From positions 1-10,614 of the forward strand of contig JAGLBH010000042.1 in assembly GCA_018260285.1 (NCBI GenBank): a DNA stretch of 10,614 bases, read 5' to 3'. The notes beneath the pieces were generated by a model. That model was not told the DNA's origin, ran no database searches, and saw only the letters and a list, made by a program, of their open reading frames with translations. The stretch is from Arthrobacter sp. Its GTDB lineage: Bacteria > Actinomycetota > Actinomycetes > Actinomycetales > Micrococcaceae. This document shows, piece after piece, positions 5,631 to 10,614 of the stretch. A program made the translations under genes and the position numbers. Within the stretch, counting starts at the first letter, position 1. Each line of letters opens with the position of its first letter.

Positions 5631-6602
5631 TCAGGCCTTTGTGATGGCCTCGCTCAGATGGACGAACGTGAAGCCCTGCGCTGCAAGGCTCGGGAGAGCC
5701 GCGGCGTATCCGGCGGCGGTTCCGGAGAGCGGCTGGTTGAAATGGCTGATGACGATATCACCGGAGACAGCGGTGCTCAGGGCAGCAGCCACGCCAGCAG
5801 GCGGGTACGTGGCCCCGCCGTCGCCGTTCACGGAATACGAGACGAGCGGCGTGCCAAGCCGCGCTGCGATTGCGGCGCCGATCTCGTCTGAAAAGGCTGT
5901 CCCCGGGCGCATGAAGGCCGGCTTGATGCCCTGCTGCCGGAGATAGAGGGTGTTGTCCGCGATCTCGTGCCAGATCTCCTCAGTGCTCTGCGTGCTGGGG
6001 ATCCCCCAGGCAGAGCGCGGCGTCACGGACAGCGGCACATGGGCATGTCCGTGATTGGCAATCTCGAAGAGAGGGTCTGATGCCAGCTGCCTGAGAAGAT
6101 CCGGATGCGCCGTGGCCCAGCGCAGATTGATGAAGAGCGTGGCCTTCACGCGCTCGCGCCGGAGAAGGGAGATGAGCTGGGCGTCGTAGCCGAGGGCAGT
6201 GCCCCCGCAGGCGTCAAAGGTCAGAGCGAGCTGCTTGGACCCCGGCGCGGGGGTGAAGCGGGAGTGGACCCCAGGGGCGTGCTCCCCCCAGTAGACCGGG
6301 GTTCTGCCCTTGAACTCGGAGACCACCGATTCCACGGAGGGGAGGCTCTTCCCGCCAGGCTGATGGACGCTTGGCGCAGAGGAGCTCGAGGGGCTCGGAG
6401 AAGTGGCGCTGGGGGCGGAGGAGCTGAGACCATGCGATGCGGGCGCGCTGGAGGCAGAGGACGCCTCGGAGGCCTGATCGACAGGGGCCTGGCGGGTGAG
6501 GACGTATCCCACACCGCCCAGTGCCGTGAGCCCCGCGCCGGCAAGCACCGCTCGCCGTTTCATAGCGGACTGCCCGCCGTCCTTCACTGTCCTGCTGCTC
6601 AT
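5631..6602 (-). CDS. secreted NodB-type polysaccharide deacetylase (CE4-like)
   Basis: 323 residues. The NodB fold spans about 122-320: LALTFDACGG (125-134), NHGHAH (183-188, metal-type histidines H184 and H188), MRPGT (231-235), GDIVISHFNQP (281-291). CE4 enzymes remove N-acetyl groups from peptidoglycan, chitin or other glycans. The usual TFDD is TFDA here, so the metal-ligand aspartate is replaced by alanine while the base-type D130 stays; activity or metal use may differ. The N-terminus has KRRAVLAGAGLTALGGVGYVL (15-35), a twin-arginine-like signal or anchor, then an S/A/P-rich linker (44-80) as in cell-wall-spanning proteins. ATG 6602 is chosen for AGGAG 4 bases upstream; ATG at residue 14 would start directly at the signal but has no good ribosome binding site. 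It is monocistronic. Substrate unknown. Confidence 0.9.
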   Translation of the reverse strand: MSSRTVKDGGQSAMKRRAVLAGAGLTALGGVGYVLTRQAPVDQASEASSASSAPASHGLSSSAPSATSPSPSSSSAPSVHQPGGKSLPSVESVVSEFKGRTPVYWGEHAPGVHSRFTPAPGSKQLALTFDACGGTALGYDAQLISLLRRERVKATLFINLRWATAHPDLLRQLASDPLFEIANHGHAHVPLSVTPRSAWGIPSTQSTEEIWHEIADNTLYLRQQGIKPAFMRPGTAFSDEIGAAIAARLGTPLVSYSVNGDGGATYPPAGVAAALSTAVSGDIVISHFNQPLSGTAAGYAAALPSLAAQGFTFVHLSEAITKA

Positions 6603-6792
6603 GTGTCTCCTGTCCCCCCTCACACGACTTTCCGCCGCCCCGAATGGCTCCTTCCATTCTGAGGGATGACGCTGTGATCTTCCTCAGTGTGACGCATCGT
6701 GAAGGCGAGGGATCATCTCAACACGTGATCACGGCTGAGGCCGGTGAGAGCACCAGCCGGGGAGAACCGCGGGGGAATCCCAGTGTGGGCGT

Positions 6793-6837
6793 GAAAAAGC
6801 GAAGAACCCTGACGCATTCTCTGCGACAGGGTTCTTC
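6793..6837 (-). terminator. intrinsic terminator of tRNA-Pro
   Basis: On the minus strand GAAGAACCCTG pairs perfectly with CAGGGTTCTTC, and inside it CGCA/TGCG closes a 5-nt loop after a single mismatch. GCTTTTTC follows, a clear T-run. It is 36 bp past the 3' end of the tRNA gene and is the most canonical Rho-independent terminator in the window. It also insulates the deacetylase gene downstream from tRNA transcription. Confidence 0.88.
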
Positions 6838-6845
6838 AGGGATGT

Positions 6846-6865
6846 GCTTGATCAGCAGATCAAGC
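6846..6865 (-). repeat. perfect hairpin between tRNA-Pro and its terminator
   Basis: GCTTGATC and GATCAAGC form an 8-bp perfect stem with a 4-nt loop. It lies 8 bp from the mature tRNA 3' end, inside the precursor trailer and separate from the terminator stem. It may affect 3' processing; that is inference. Confidence 0.6.
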
Positions 6866-6873
6866 GTCTGCGG

Positions 6874-6947
6874 TCGGGCTGACAGGATTTGAACCTGCGA
6901 CCCCGTGACCCCCAGTCACGTGCGCTACCAAACTGCGCCACAGCCCG
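6874..6947 (-). tRNA. tRNA-Pro, anticodon GGG
   Basis: 74 nt with a complete cloverleaf on the minus strand: acceptor CGGGCTG pairs with CAGCCCG, D stem GCGC/GCGC, anticodon stem CGTGA/TCACG with loop CTGGGGG (positions 32-38, anticodon GGG at 34-36), a 5-nt variable loop, T stem GCAGG/CCTGT with loop TTCAAAT, discriminator A. It reads CCC and CCU proline codons. The CCA end is not encoded (ACCG follows), so it must be added after transcription. A -10-like TATTCT lies at 7014-7019 (minus) and an intrinsic terminator follows. No integrase or duplicated 3' end is present, so no sign of use as an integration site. Confidence 0.97.
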
Positions 6948-7013
6948 ATGCTGCTCTGCGCCGAGTTCGTCAGGATTGACTCCCGAAAACACTGCGATCC
7001 GAGCAACTCATCC

Positions 7014-7019
7014 AGAATA
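7014..7019 (-). promoter_or_regulatory. -10-like element for tRNA-Pro
   Basis: Minus-strand TATTCT fits TANNNT and lies 66 bp before the mature 5' end of the tRNA. A poor -35 (TTCGCC) is 18 bp upstream. It directly abuts the base of the 7021-7078 inverted repeat, so the repeat would cover the -35 region. Confidence 0.35.
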
Positions 7020-7020
7020 C

Positions 7021-7078
7021 CGCAGACAGGCCCACAAGGCGAACTGAGCGTGCTCGGTGTCGTGTGGACCGGTCTGCG
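7021..7078. repeat. long imperfect inverted repeat, possible structured RNA or terminator
   Basis: Arms 7021-7027 and 7072-7078 (CGCAGAC/GTCTGCG) pair perfectly; after one mismatch 7029-7030 pair with 7069-7070, and after another CCACA (7032-7036) pairs with TGTGG (7063-7067). Inside, GAGC/GCTC (46-49 and 52-55 of the 7000s) can form a tiny tip. It starts 13 bp past the stop of the small membrane protein gene on the minus strand. There is no T-run, so it is a poor intrinsic terminator; an RNA element is possible but unproven. Confidence 0.5.
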
Positions 7079-7091
7079 TTGCCCCTTCCCC

Positions 7092-7427
7092 TCAGACGCC
7101 AGGGAACATCGGGCTGCCCGGATTGCCCGGATTGGCCGGGTGATGAGGGCTGCTGGCACTGTGCGATCCGCCGCCACGGTTCCGCGTCTCCACAAGGCCC
7201 TGGGGCACGGGGTTGGGCACGAACGTGATCCCCAGCCGATGAGCCTCCTGCTGACGGGAGAGCTCGTGCGCCTGCCACTGGGCCACGGTGATCCGCCCCC
7301 GCTCGCGCACCATCCCGGTGATCGCCAGAATGACCATGACGACGACGGCGAGGGCCACCAGAAGGAAGACGACGGGAAAGACGGAGAAGAGGACGTCGAA
7401 CGGGCTTGCCGCTGTCGGATTGAGCAT
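7092..7427 (-). CDS. small single-pass membrane protein, probably leaderless mRNA
   Basis: 111 residues, no family recognised. One strong membrane segment at about 12-40 (VFPVVFLLVALAVVVMVILA within it) is followed by a charged RERGR stretch and a probably cytoplasmic tail: a short helix rich in Q, E and R (48-64), then a Gly/Ser/His region and NPG repeats (PANPGNPGSP) ending MFPGV. The ATG at 7427 has no ribosome binding site. Instead TAGTGT, a TANNNT -10 match (7434-7439 minus), lies exactly 6 bp before it, the geometry expected of a leaderless transcript. A GTG two codons upstream also lacks a Shine-Dalgarno sequence. Support for coding is length, a clean membrane helix and charge pattern; the hydrophobic core would be unlikely by chance. 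It is a single-gene unit between der and tRNA-Pro. Confidence 0.72.
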   Translation of the reverse strand: MLNPTAASPFDVLFSVFPVVFLLVALAVVVMVILAITGMVRERGRITVAQWQAHELSRQQEAHRLGITFVPNPVPQGLVETRNRGGGSHSASSPHHPANPGNPGSPMFPGV

Positions 7428-7433
7428 AAGCAC

Positions 7434-7439
7434 ACACTA
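7434..7439 (-). promoter_or_regulatory. -10-like element placing transcription start at the ATG
   Basis: Minus-strand TAGTGT, six bases before the ATG at 7427. Together with the missing ribosome binding site this is the usual arrangement of actinobacterial leaderless genes. No good -35 was found. Confidence 0.4.
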
Positions 7440-7499
7440 GAGGCTGCTCGGCTGAAGAAGCCAGGGGTGTGAGAAGCCCTCGGTCACTCGAGAAGACAA

Positions 7500-7533
7500 C
7501 GGCGGCAGCCCCGGAGTCCCGGAGCTGCCGCCG
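7500..7533 (-). terminator. der operon terminator
   Basis: CGGCGGCAGC pairs perfectly with GCTGCCGCCG (10 bp); after one mismatch CCGG/CCGG closes an AGTC tetraloop. On the minus strand it begins 15 bp past the der stop and is followed by the T-rich stretch GTTGTCTTCTC. A very GC-rich intrinsic terminator with an interrupted T-tract. Confidence 0.8.
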
Positions 7534-7548
7534 CGTGTGCCTGTCGGA

Positions 7549-9069
7549 TCAGGTGCGCTTGCGCTTCTCGCGGACGCGCATGGCCACCTCGATGGGCGTG
7601 CCGTCGAACCCGAACGTCTCGCGCAGGCGACGGGTGATGAAGCGACGGTAACCCGGGTCGAGGAATCCGGAGGTGAAGAGCACGAACTTCGGCGGCCGCG
7701 AGCTGGCCTGGGTGCCGAAGAGGATGCGGGGCTGCTTGCCTCCGCGCACCGGGTGGGGGTGGGCGGCCACGAGCTCGCCGAGGAAGGCGTTGAGGCGGGA
7801 GGTCGAGATGCGGGTCTCCCATCCCTTCAGCGCGCGGTCCAGCGCAGGGACGAGCTTGTCCTTGTGCCAGCCGGTGGCTGCGGAGAGGTTCACGCGCGGA
7901 GCCCAGGCCACGTGGGCCAGGTCCTTCTCGATCTCGCGCTCAAGGTAGCGACGGCGGTCCTCGTCGAGGAGGTCCCACTTGTTGAAGGCCAGGACGATCG
8001 CGCGGCCCGACTCGATCGCCATCTGCAGAATGCGGATGTCCTGCTCAGAGAGCACCTCGTCCACCGCGATGAGCACCACGGCCACCTCGGAGCGGTCCAG
8101 CGCGGTCTGGGTGCGCAGCGACGCGTAGAAGTCAGCGCCGTGCTGCATGTGCACACGGCGTCGGATGCCCGCGGTGTCCACGAAGCGCCACTGGCGCCCG
8201 CCGAGCTCCACGAGCTCGTCCACCGGGTCGCGCGTGGTTCCGGCCAGGGGGTCGACGACGACGCGCTCCTGCCCGGCCAGCTTGTTCAGCAGCGAGGACT
8301 TGCCCACATTCGGGCGGCCGATGAGGGCAACGCGCCGGGGGCCGCCGCGCTCCTGGGCTCCGCCGAACTGGCTCGTCTCGGGAAGCACCCTCATGACGGC
8401 GTCCAGCATGTCAGCCGCACCGCGTCCGTGCACAGCGGAGACGCAGTGCGGCTCGCCGAAGCCGAGGCCCCAGAGGGCGGAGGCCTCCGCCTCGAGCAGC
8501 TCGGAGTCCACCTTGTTCGCCACGAGCACCACGGGGCGCTTCTTGCGGCGCAGCATCTTCACGACGGCCTCGTCCGTGGCCGTGGCGCCGACCGTGGCGT
8601 CCACGACGAAGAGCACCACGTCAGCGACGTCCACGGCCATCTCGGCCTGGGCGGCCACGGAGGCGTGGATGCCGCGGGCGTCGTGCTCCCAGCCGCCGGT
8701 GTCCACGATCATGAACTCGCGGCCCATCCACTCGGCGCGGTAGGAGACGCGGTCCCGGGTCACGCCGGGAACGTCCTCCACCACGGCCTCGCGACGCCCG
8801 AGAATGCGGTTGACGAGTGTGGACTTGCCCACGTTCGGCCGCCCCACGATCGCGAGCACGGGCAGGGGGGCCTCGTCCTCCTCCTCGAAGTCCTCGTCAA
8901 GATCGCGGGAGAGGAGGAACTGGTCCTCTTCCTCGAGCTCGTAGTCGTCGAGTCCCTGGCGCAGCGAATGTGCGCGCGCCTCGGCTTCCTCGTCGTCAAT
9001 CGCCGCGAGGCGCTCGACGAGGTCGTCTGCCTCGGTGGGCTCGTATTCATCGCCAGTGTGATCAGCCAT
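7549..9069 (-). CDS. der: ribosome biogenesis GTPase Der (EngA)
   Basis: 506-residue GTPase with two tandem G domains, essential for 50S subunit maturation in most bacteria. G domain 1: GRPNVGKS (76-83), DTGG (123-126), NKVD (185-188), SAVHGRG (211-217). G domain 2: GRPNVGKS (251-258), DTAG (298-301), NKWD (363-366), SAATG (396-400). A KH-like RNA-binding domain fills about 415-506 and ends in a basic tail REKRKRT. Residues 1-67 form a strongly acidic, low-complexity extension (e.g. [19 protein letters not shown]) absent from the shorter proteobacterial proteins but usual in actinobacterial Der. The ATG at 9069 has AAGGA 4 bases upstream. It follows cmk with a 178-bp gap, probably in the same transcription unit, and ends at a GC-rich terminator. 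All motifs are intact. Confidence 0.98.
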   Translation of the reverse strand: MADHTGDEYEPTEADDLVERLAAIDDEEAEARAHSLRQGLDDYELEEEDQFLLSRDLDEDFEEEDEAPLPVLAIVGRPNVGKSTLVNRILGRREAVVEDVPGVTRDRVSYRAEWMGREFMIVDTGGWEHDARGIHASVAAQAEMAVDVADVVLFVVDATVGATATDEAVVKMLRRKKRPVVLVANKVDSELLEAEASALWGLGFGEPHCVSAVHGRGAADMLDAVMRVLPETSQFGGAQERGGPRRVALIGRPNVGKSSLLNKLAGQERVVVDPLAGTTRDPVDELVELGGRQWRFVDTAGIRRRVHMQHGADFYASLRTQTALDRSEVAVVLIAVDEVLSEQDIRILQMAIESGRAIVLAFNKWDLLDEDRRRYLEREIEKDLAHVAWAPRVNLSAATGWHKDKLVPALDRALKGWETRISTSRLNAFLGELVAAHPHPVRGGKQPRILFGTQASSRPPKFVLFTSGFLDPGYRRFITRRLRETFGFDGTPIEVAMRVREKRKRT

Positions 9070-9076
9070 GGTGTCC

Positions 9077-9208
9077 TTAACCTGTAGAAAAATCGTGTGC
9101 GAAGGGGGCCTGAGAAGGCGCCCGGAAAAGTATGGGGCTCGTGCGAGCCTGCCCGCTGTTCACACGCTCTGAGAGCGCTGCCCGGAGGTCCTCCGCAACT
9201 CGTTTCAT
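9077..9208 (-). CDS. 43-codon ORF in the cmk-der gap, doubtful
   Basis: An ATG-initiated frame of 43 codons ([20 protein letters not shown]...) fills most of the cmk-der gap. Its TAA stop overlaps the AAGGA ribosome binding site of der, which would suit translational coupling. There is no Shine-Dalgarno sequence at its own ATG, and the second half ([12 protein letters not shown]) looks like no known peptide. Open frames this short arise often in GC-rich DNA, so it is probably not a gene; it is listed because it is the only candidate in this stretch. Confidence 0.15.
   Translation of the reverse strand: MKRVAEDLRAALSERVNSGQARTSPILFRAPSQAPFAHDFSTG
9136..9149. repeat. small hairpin in the cmk-der gap
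   Basis: GGCTC and GAGCC flank a 4-nt loop. On the minus strand it is followed by CCATACTTTTCC, so it could act as a weak attenuator between cmk and der. TACTTT there also resembles a -10 box for der. The 178-bp gap holds little else of note. Confidence 0.3.
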
Positions 9209-9247
9209 TGTGTCACGGCCGGTTTCTCCGGGGCAGCGGGCGCGGGC

Positions 9248-9931
9248 CTAGCGGGTGCGGCTCGCCTGAGCCTGCTCGACGAGGGTGAGCAGGGCCTGAA
9301 CGGTCTGCTCGAAGTCCAGATCACTGGAATCCAGCGTGATGACGCCGTCGGCGGCCGTCGTGAAGTTCACGAGGGCGGAGTCCTTGGCGTCCCTCACGAC
9401 GACCTGGGCGGCGAGCTGCTCGGCGGTCTGGCTCTCCCCCAGCTGCAGCCCGCGGCGGCGCAGGCGCGCCTCCTCCGAGGCGGTCAGGAGGATGCGGGCG
9501 TCGGCGTCGGGCGCCACGACCGTGGTGATGTCGCGGCCCTCGGCGACGATCCGCACATGCTCAGCGATGATCCCCCGCTGGCGGGCCACGAGGTTCTCGC
9601 GCGCGGCCGCAGTCGTGGACACGGCGGAGACCCGCTCGGAGACGAAGGGCTCCCGAATGCGCTGGGTCACGTCCTCGCCGTCCGCGGTGACTGTCTGGGG
9701 CTCGTTCGGGTCCGTGCTGATGGTGATCTCCGCAGCGGCGACGGCGGCAGCGATGGCCTCCTTGTCCTCAAGGTCCACCCCCCGGTTGAGGCAGCTGAGG
9801 GTCACGGCGCGATACATGGCGCCGGTGTCCAGGTAGGCGGCGTTCAGGCGGCGGGCGGCCTCGCGGGACACGCTCGACTTGCCGGAGCCCGAGGGGCCGT
9901 CGATGGCCACGACCAAAGCGGTGGTGTTCAT
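9248..9931 (-). CDS. cmk: cytidylate kinase
   Basis: 227-residue cytoplasmic kinase that phosphorylates CMP and dCMP with ATP to feed nucleic acid and phospholipid precursor synthesis. P-loop GPSGSGKSS at 12-20, LDTGAMYRA at 34-42 (CMP-binding region), VAEGRDITT at 129-137 (family usually EGRDIGT), lid arginines LRRRG at 157-161, RDAKDS at 180-185 (family RDxxDS), and a C-terminal ITLDSSDLDFEQTV segment. Length is standard for bacterial Cmk. The ATG at 9931 has AAGGA 8 bases upstream. Only 12 bp separate it from the tyrA stop, so the two are almost certainly cotranscribed. The acyltransferase gene that I recall between cmk and der in some relatives is absent here. Confidence 0.97.
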   Translation of the reverse strand: MNTTALVVAIDGPSGSGKSSVSREAARRLNAAYLDTGAMYRAVTLSCLNRGVDLEDKEAIAAAVAAAEITISTDPNEPQTVTADGEDVTQRIREPFVSERVSAVSTTAAARENLVARQRGIIAEHVRIVAEGRDITTVVAPDADARILLTASEEARLRRRGLQLGESQTAEQLAAQVVVRDAKDSALVNFTTAADGVITLDSSDLDFEQTVQALLTLVEQAQASRTR

Positions 9932-9943
9932 GATGTGAATCCT

Positions 9944-10614
9944 TTAAGAAACGTAGTATGCGTTGAGGCCGCGGGCCCGAAGCTCGTCGGCGGTGGACTG
10001 GCCCACGTGCGAGAGAACCGAGAGCTCCACCGCGCCCACTTCCCTGCCGGCGGCGTGCTCCATGCGGACGTCCTCGACGTTGACGCCCAAATCGGCCATG
10101 ATCGCGAAGAGCGACCCCAGCTGACCGGGACGGTCGTCGAGGAGCACCACCACATGGGCGAAATGCTGCGGGGCCGCCCCGTGCTTCCCCGGCACCCGCG
10201 CCCGGCCGGCGTTGCCGCCGTCGAGCATGCGCGCGAGGGTCAGCCGCGCACCCGGAGCGCTGGGGTCCTCCAGAGCGCTGAGGACCGAGGACAGCTCCTC
10301 GTGGAGCTCCCCCAGCACCCGGCGCACCGGTTCGGCATTGCCCCCGAGGATCTGAACCCACAGGTGCGGGTCGCTCTCGGCGATGCGGGTCGTGTCCTTC
10401 AGCCCGTTGCCGGCCAGGCGCAGAGCGGACTCGCTCGCATCGGTCAGCCGAGCCGCCACAAGCGACGCGGCCACTTGAGGCAGGTGGGAGATGAGGGCCA
10501 CGGCGTCGTCGTGCTCCTCAGGGGACAGACGCACCACGGTTCCGCCGAGCCGAGAGGCGAGGTCCTCCACCGCGGCGGTCGCCTCCGCGCTCTCGGACGA
10601 GCAGACGATCCAGG
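9944..10614 (-). CDS. tyrA: prephenate dehydrogenase, C-terminal part (partial, cut by window edge)
   Basis: 222 codons of the 3' portion are visible; the NAD-binding N-terminal domain lies beyond the right edge. The enzyme oxidatively decarboxylates prephenate to 4-hydroxyphenylpyruvate in tyrosine synthesis. Visible signs are the helical dehydrogenase/dimer domain with SPEEHDDAVALISHLPQ (visible residues 30-46) and GNGLKDTTRIAESDP (68-82), followed by a C-terminal ACT regulatory domain (about 150-219; AHVVVLLDDRPGQLGSLFAI, then LGVNVEDVRMEH) that in related proteins mediates feedback control by an aromatic amino acid. The tyrA-cmk-der order is a standard actinobacterial arrangement, usually preceded by scpB and a pseudouridine synthase gene. 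The in-frame GTG at 10570 is an internal codon, since the frame stays open and conserved up to the window edge. Confidence 0.94.
   Translation of the reverse strand, partial: WIVCSSESAEATAAVEDLASRLGGTVVRLSPEEHDDAVALISHLPQVAASLVAARLTDASESALRLAGNGLKDTTRIAESDPHLWVQILGGNAEPVRRVLGELHEELSSVLSALEDPSAPGARLTLARMLDGGNAGRARVPGKHGAAPQHFAHVVVLLDDRPGQLGSLFAIMADLGVNVEDVRMEHAAGREVGAVELSVLSHVGQSTADELRARGLNAYYVS

Noticed and set aside
6642..6659. GAATGG/CCATTC hairpin 39 bp upstream of the deacetylase start
   Set aside because: Only 6 bp with a 6-nt loop; could be a leader structure but nothing ties it to regulation.
6724..6733. 10-bp palindrome CGTGATCACG upstream of the deacetylase gene
   Set aside because: It is about 120 bp from the start codon with no promoter next to it, and a palindrome of this length is expected by chance in a window of this size.
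6874..6947. tRNA-Pro as an integration site for a mobile element
   Set aside because: No integrase, no direct repeat of the tRNA 3' end and no change in gene type on either side within the window.
7537..9087. A 516-codon open frame on the plus strand across der
   Set aside because: It is antisense to an intact Der with all GTPase motifs; the composition (His-, Val-, Leu-, Gly-rich) is that of a reverse-frame shadow.
1..10614. A CRISPR array, toxin-antitoxin pair, biosynthetic cluster or defence island
   Set aside because: I found no regularly spaced repeats and no characteristic genes of these systems; the genes present are core metabolic, translational and regulatory ones.

Overview
The window is chromosomal DNA from a high-GC Gram-positive bacterium, most likely an actinobacterium of the order Micrococcales (Micrococcaceae-like). 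The reasons are: high G/C at third codon positions with frequent GTG starts; a GarA/OdhI-type FHA regulator next to an FtsR-type and a second (Rv1830-like) MerR protein; a full pyruvate carboxylase; and the actinobacterial order tyrA-cmk-der with a long acidic N-terminus on Der. The genus is not decided by the sequence. No integrase, transposase, phage gene or CRISPR array is visible, so this looks like core chromosome.

Layout. Bases 1-1722 (minus) carry the N-terminal half of pyruvate carboxylase, cut by the window edge. A 173-bp divergent region holding a short dyad leads to an orphan ParA-family ATPase (1896-2714, plus). ParA converges on a strong bidirectional hairpin (2751-2782) with a block of three minus-strand regulators: a MerR protein like mycobacterial Rv1830 (2816-3400), FtsR (3567-4310) and the FHA protein GarA/OdhI (4373-4813). 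Reading upstream from the FHA gene is a divergent four-helix membrane protein of unknown role (4889-5545, plus). It shares a second bidirectional hairpin (5561-5596) with a secreted NodB-type polysaccharide deacetylase (5631-6602, minus). Next come a tRNA-Pro(GGG) on the minus strand with its own intrinsic terminator, a structured 58-nt inverted repeat, and a small single-helix membrane protein that looks leaderless (7092-7427, minus). The right third is a minus-strand housekeeping cluster: tyrA (partial, running off the right edge), cmk and der, closed by a hairpin terminator at 7500-7533.

How the genes may work together. In mycobacteria and corynebacteria the FHA protein is a phosphorylation switch that inhibits 2-oxoglutarate dehydrogenase, while pyruvate carboxylase feeds oxaloacetate into the same cycle. 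FtsR and the Rv1830-type MerR proteins are linked in those groups to cell division, so one neighbourhood combines control of central carbon flux with growth and division. The bifunctional-nuclease gene that lies between the two merR genes in mycobacteria is missing here.

I found no convincing new multi-gene system. The points most worth a second look are the dyads in front of pyc, merR and ftsR, the structured RNA-like element beside the tRNA gene, the unusual TFDACGG active site of the deacetylase, the possible leaderless gene and a 43-codon ORF whose stop lies in the der ribosome binding site.
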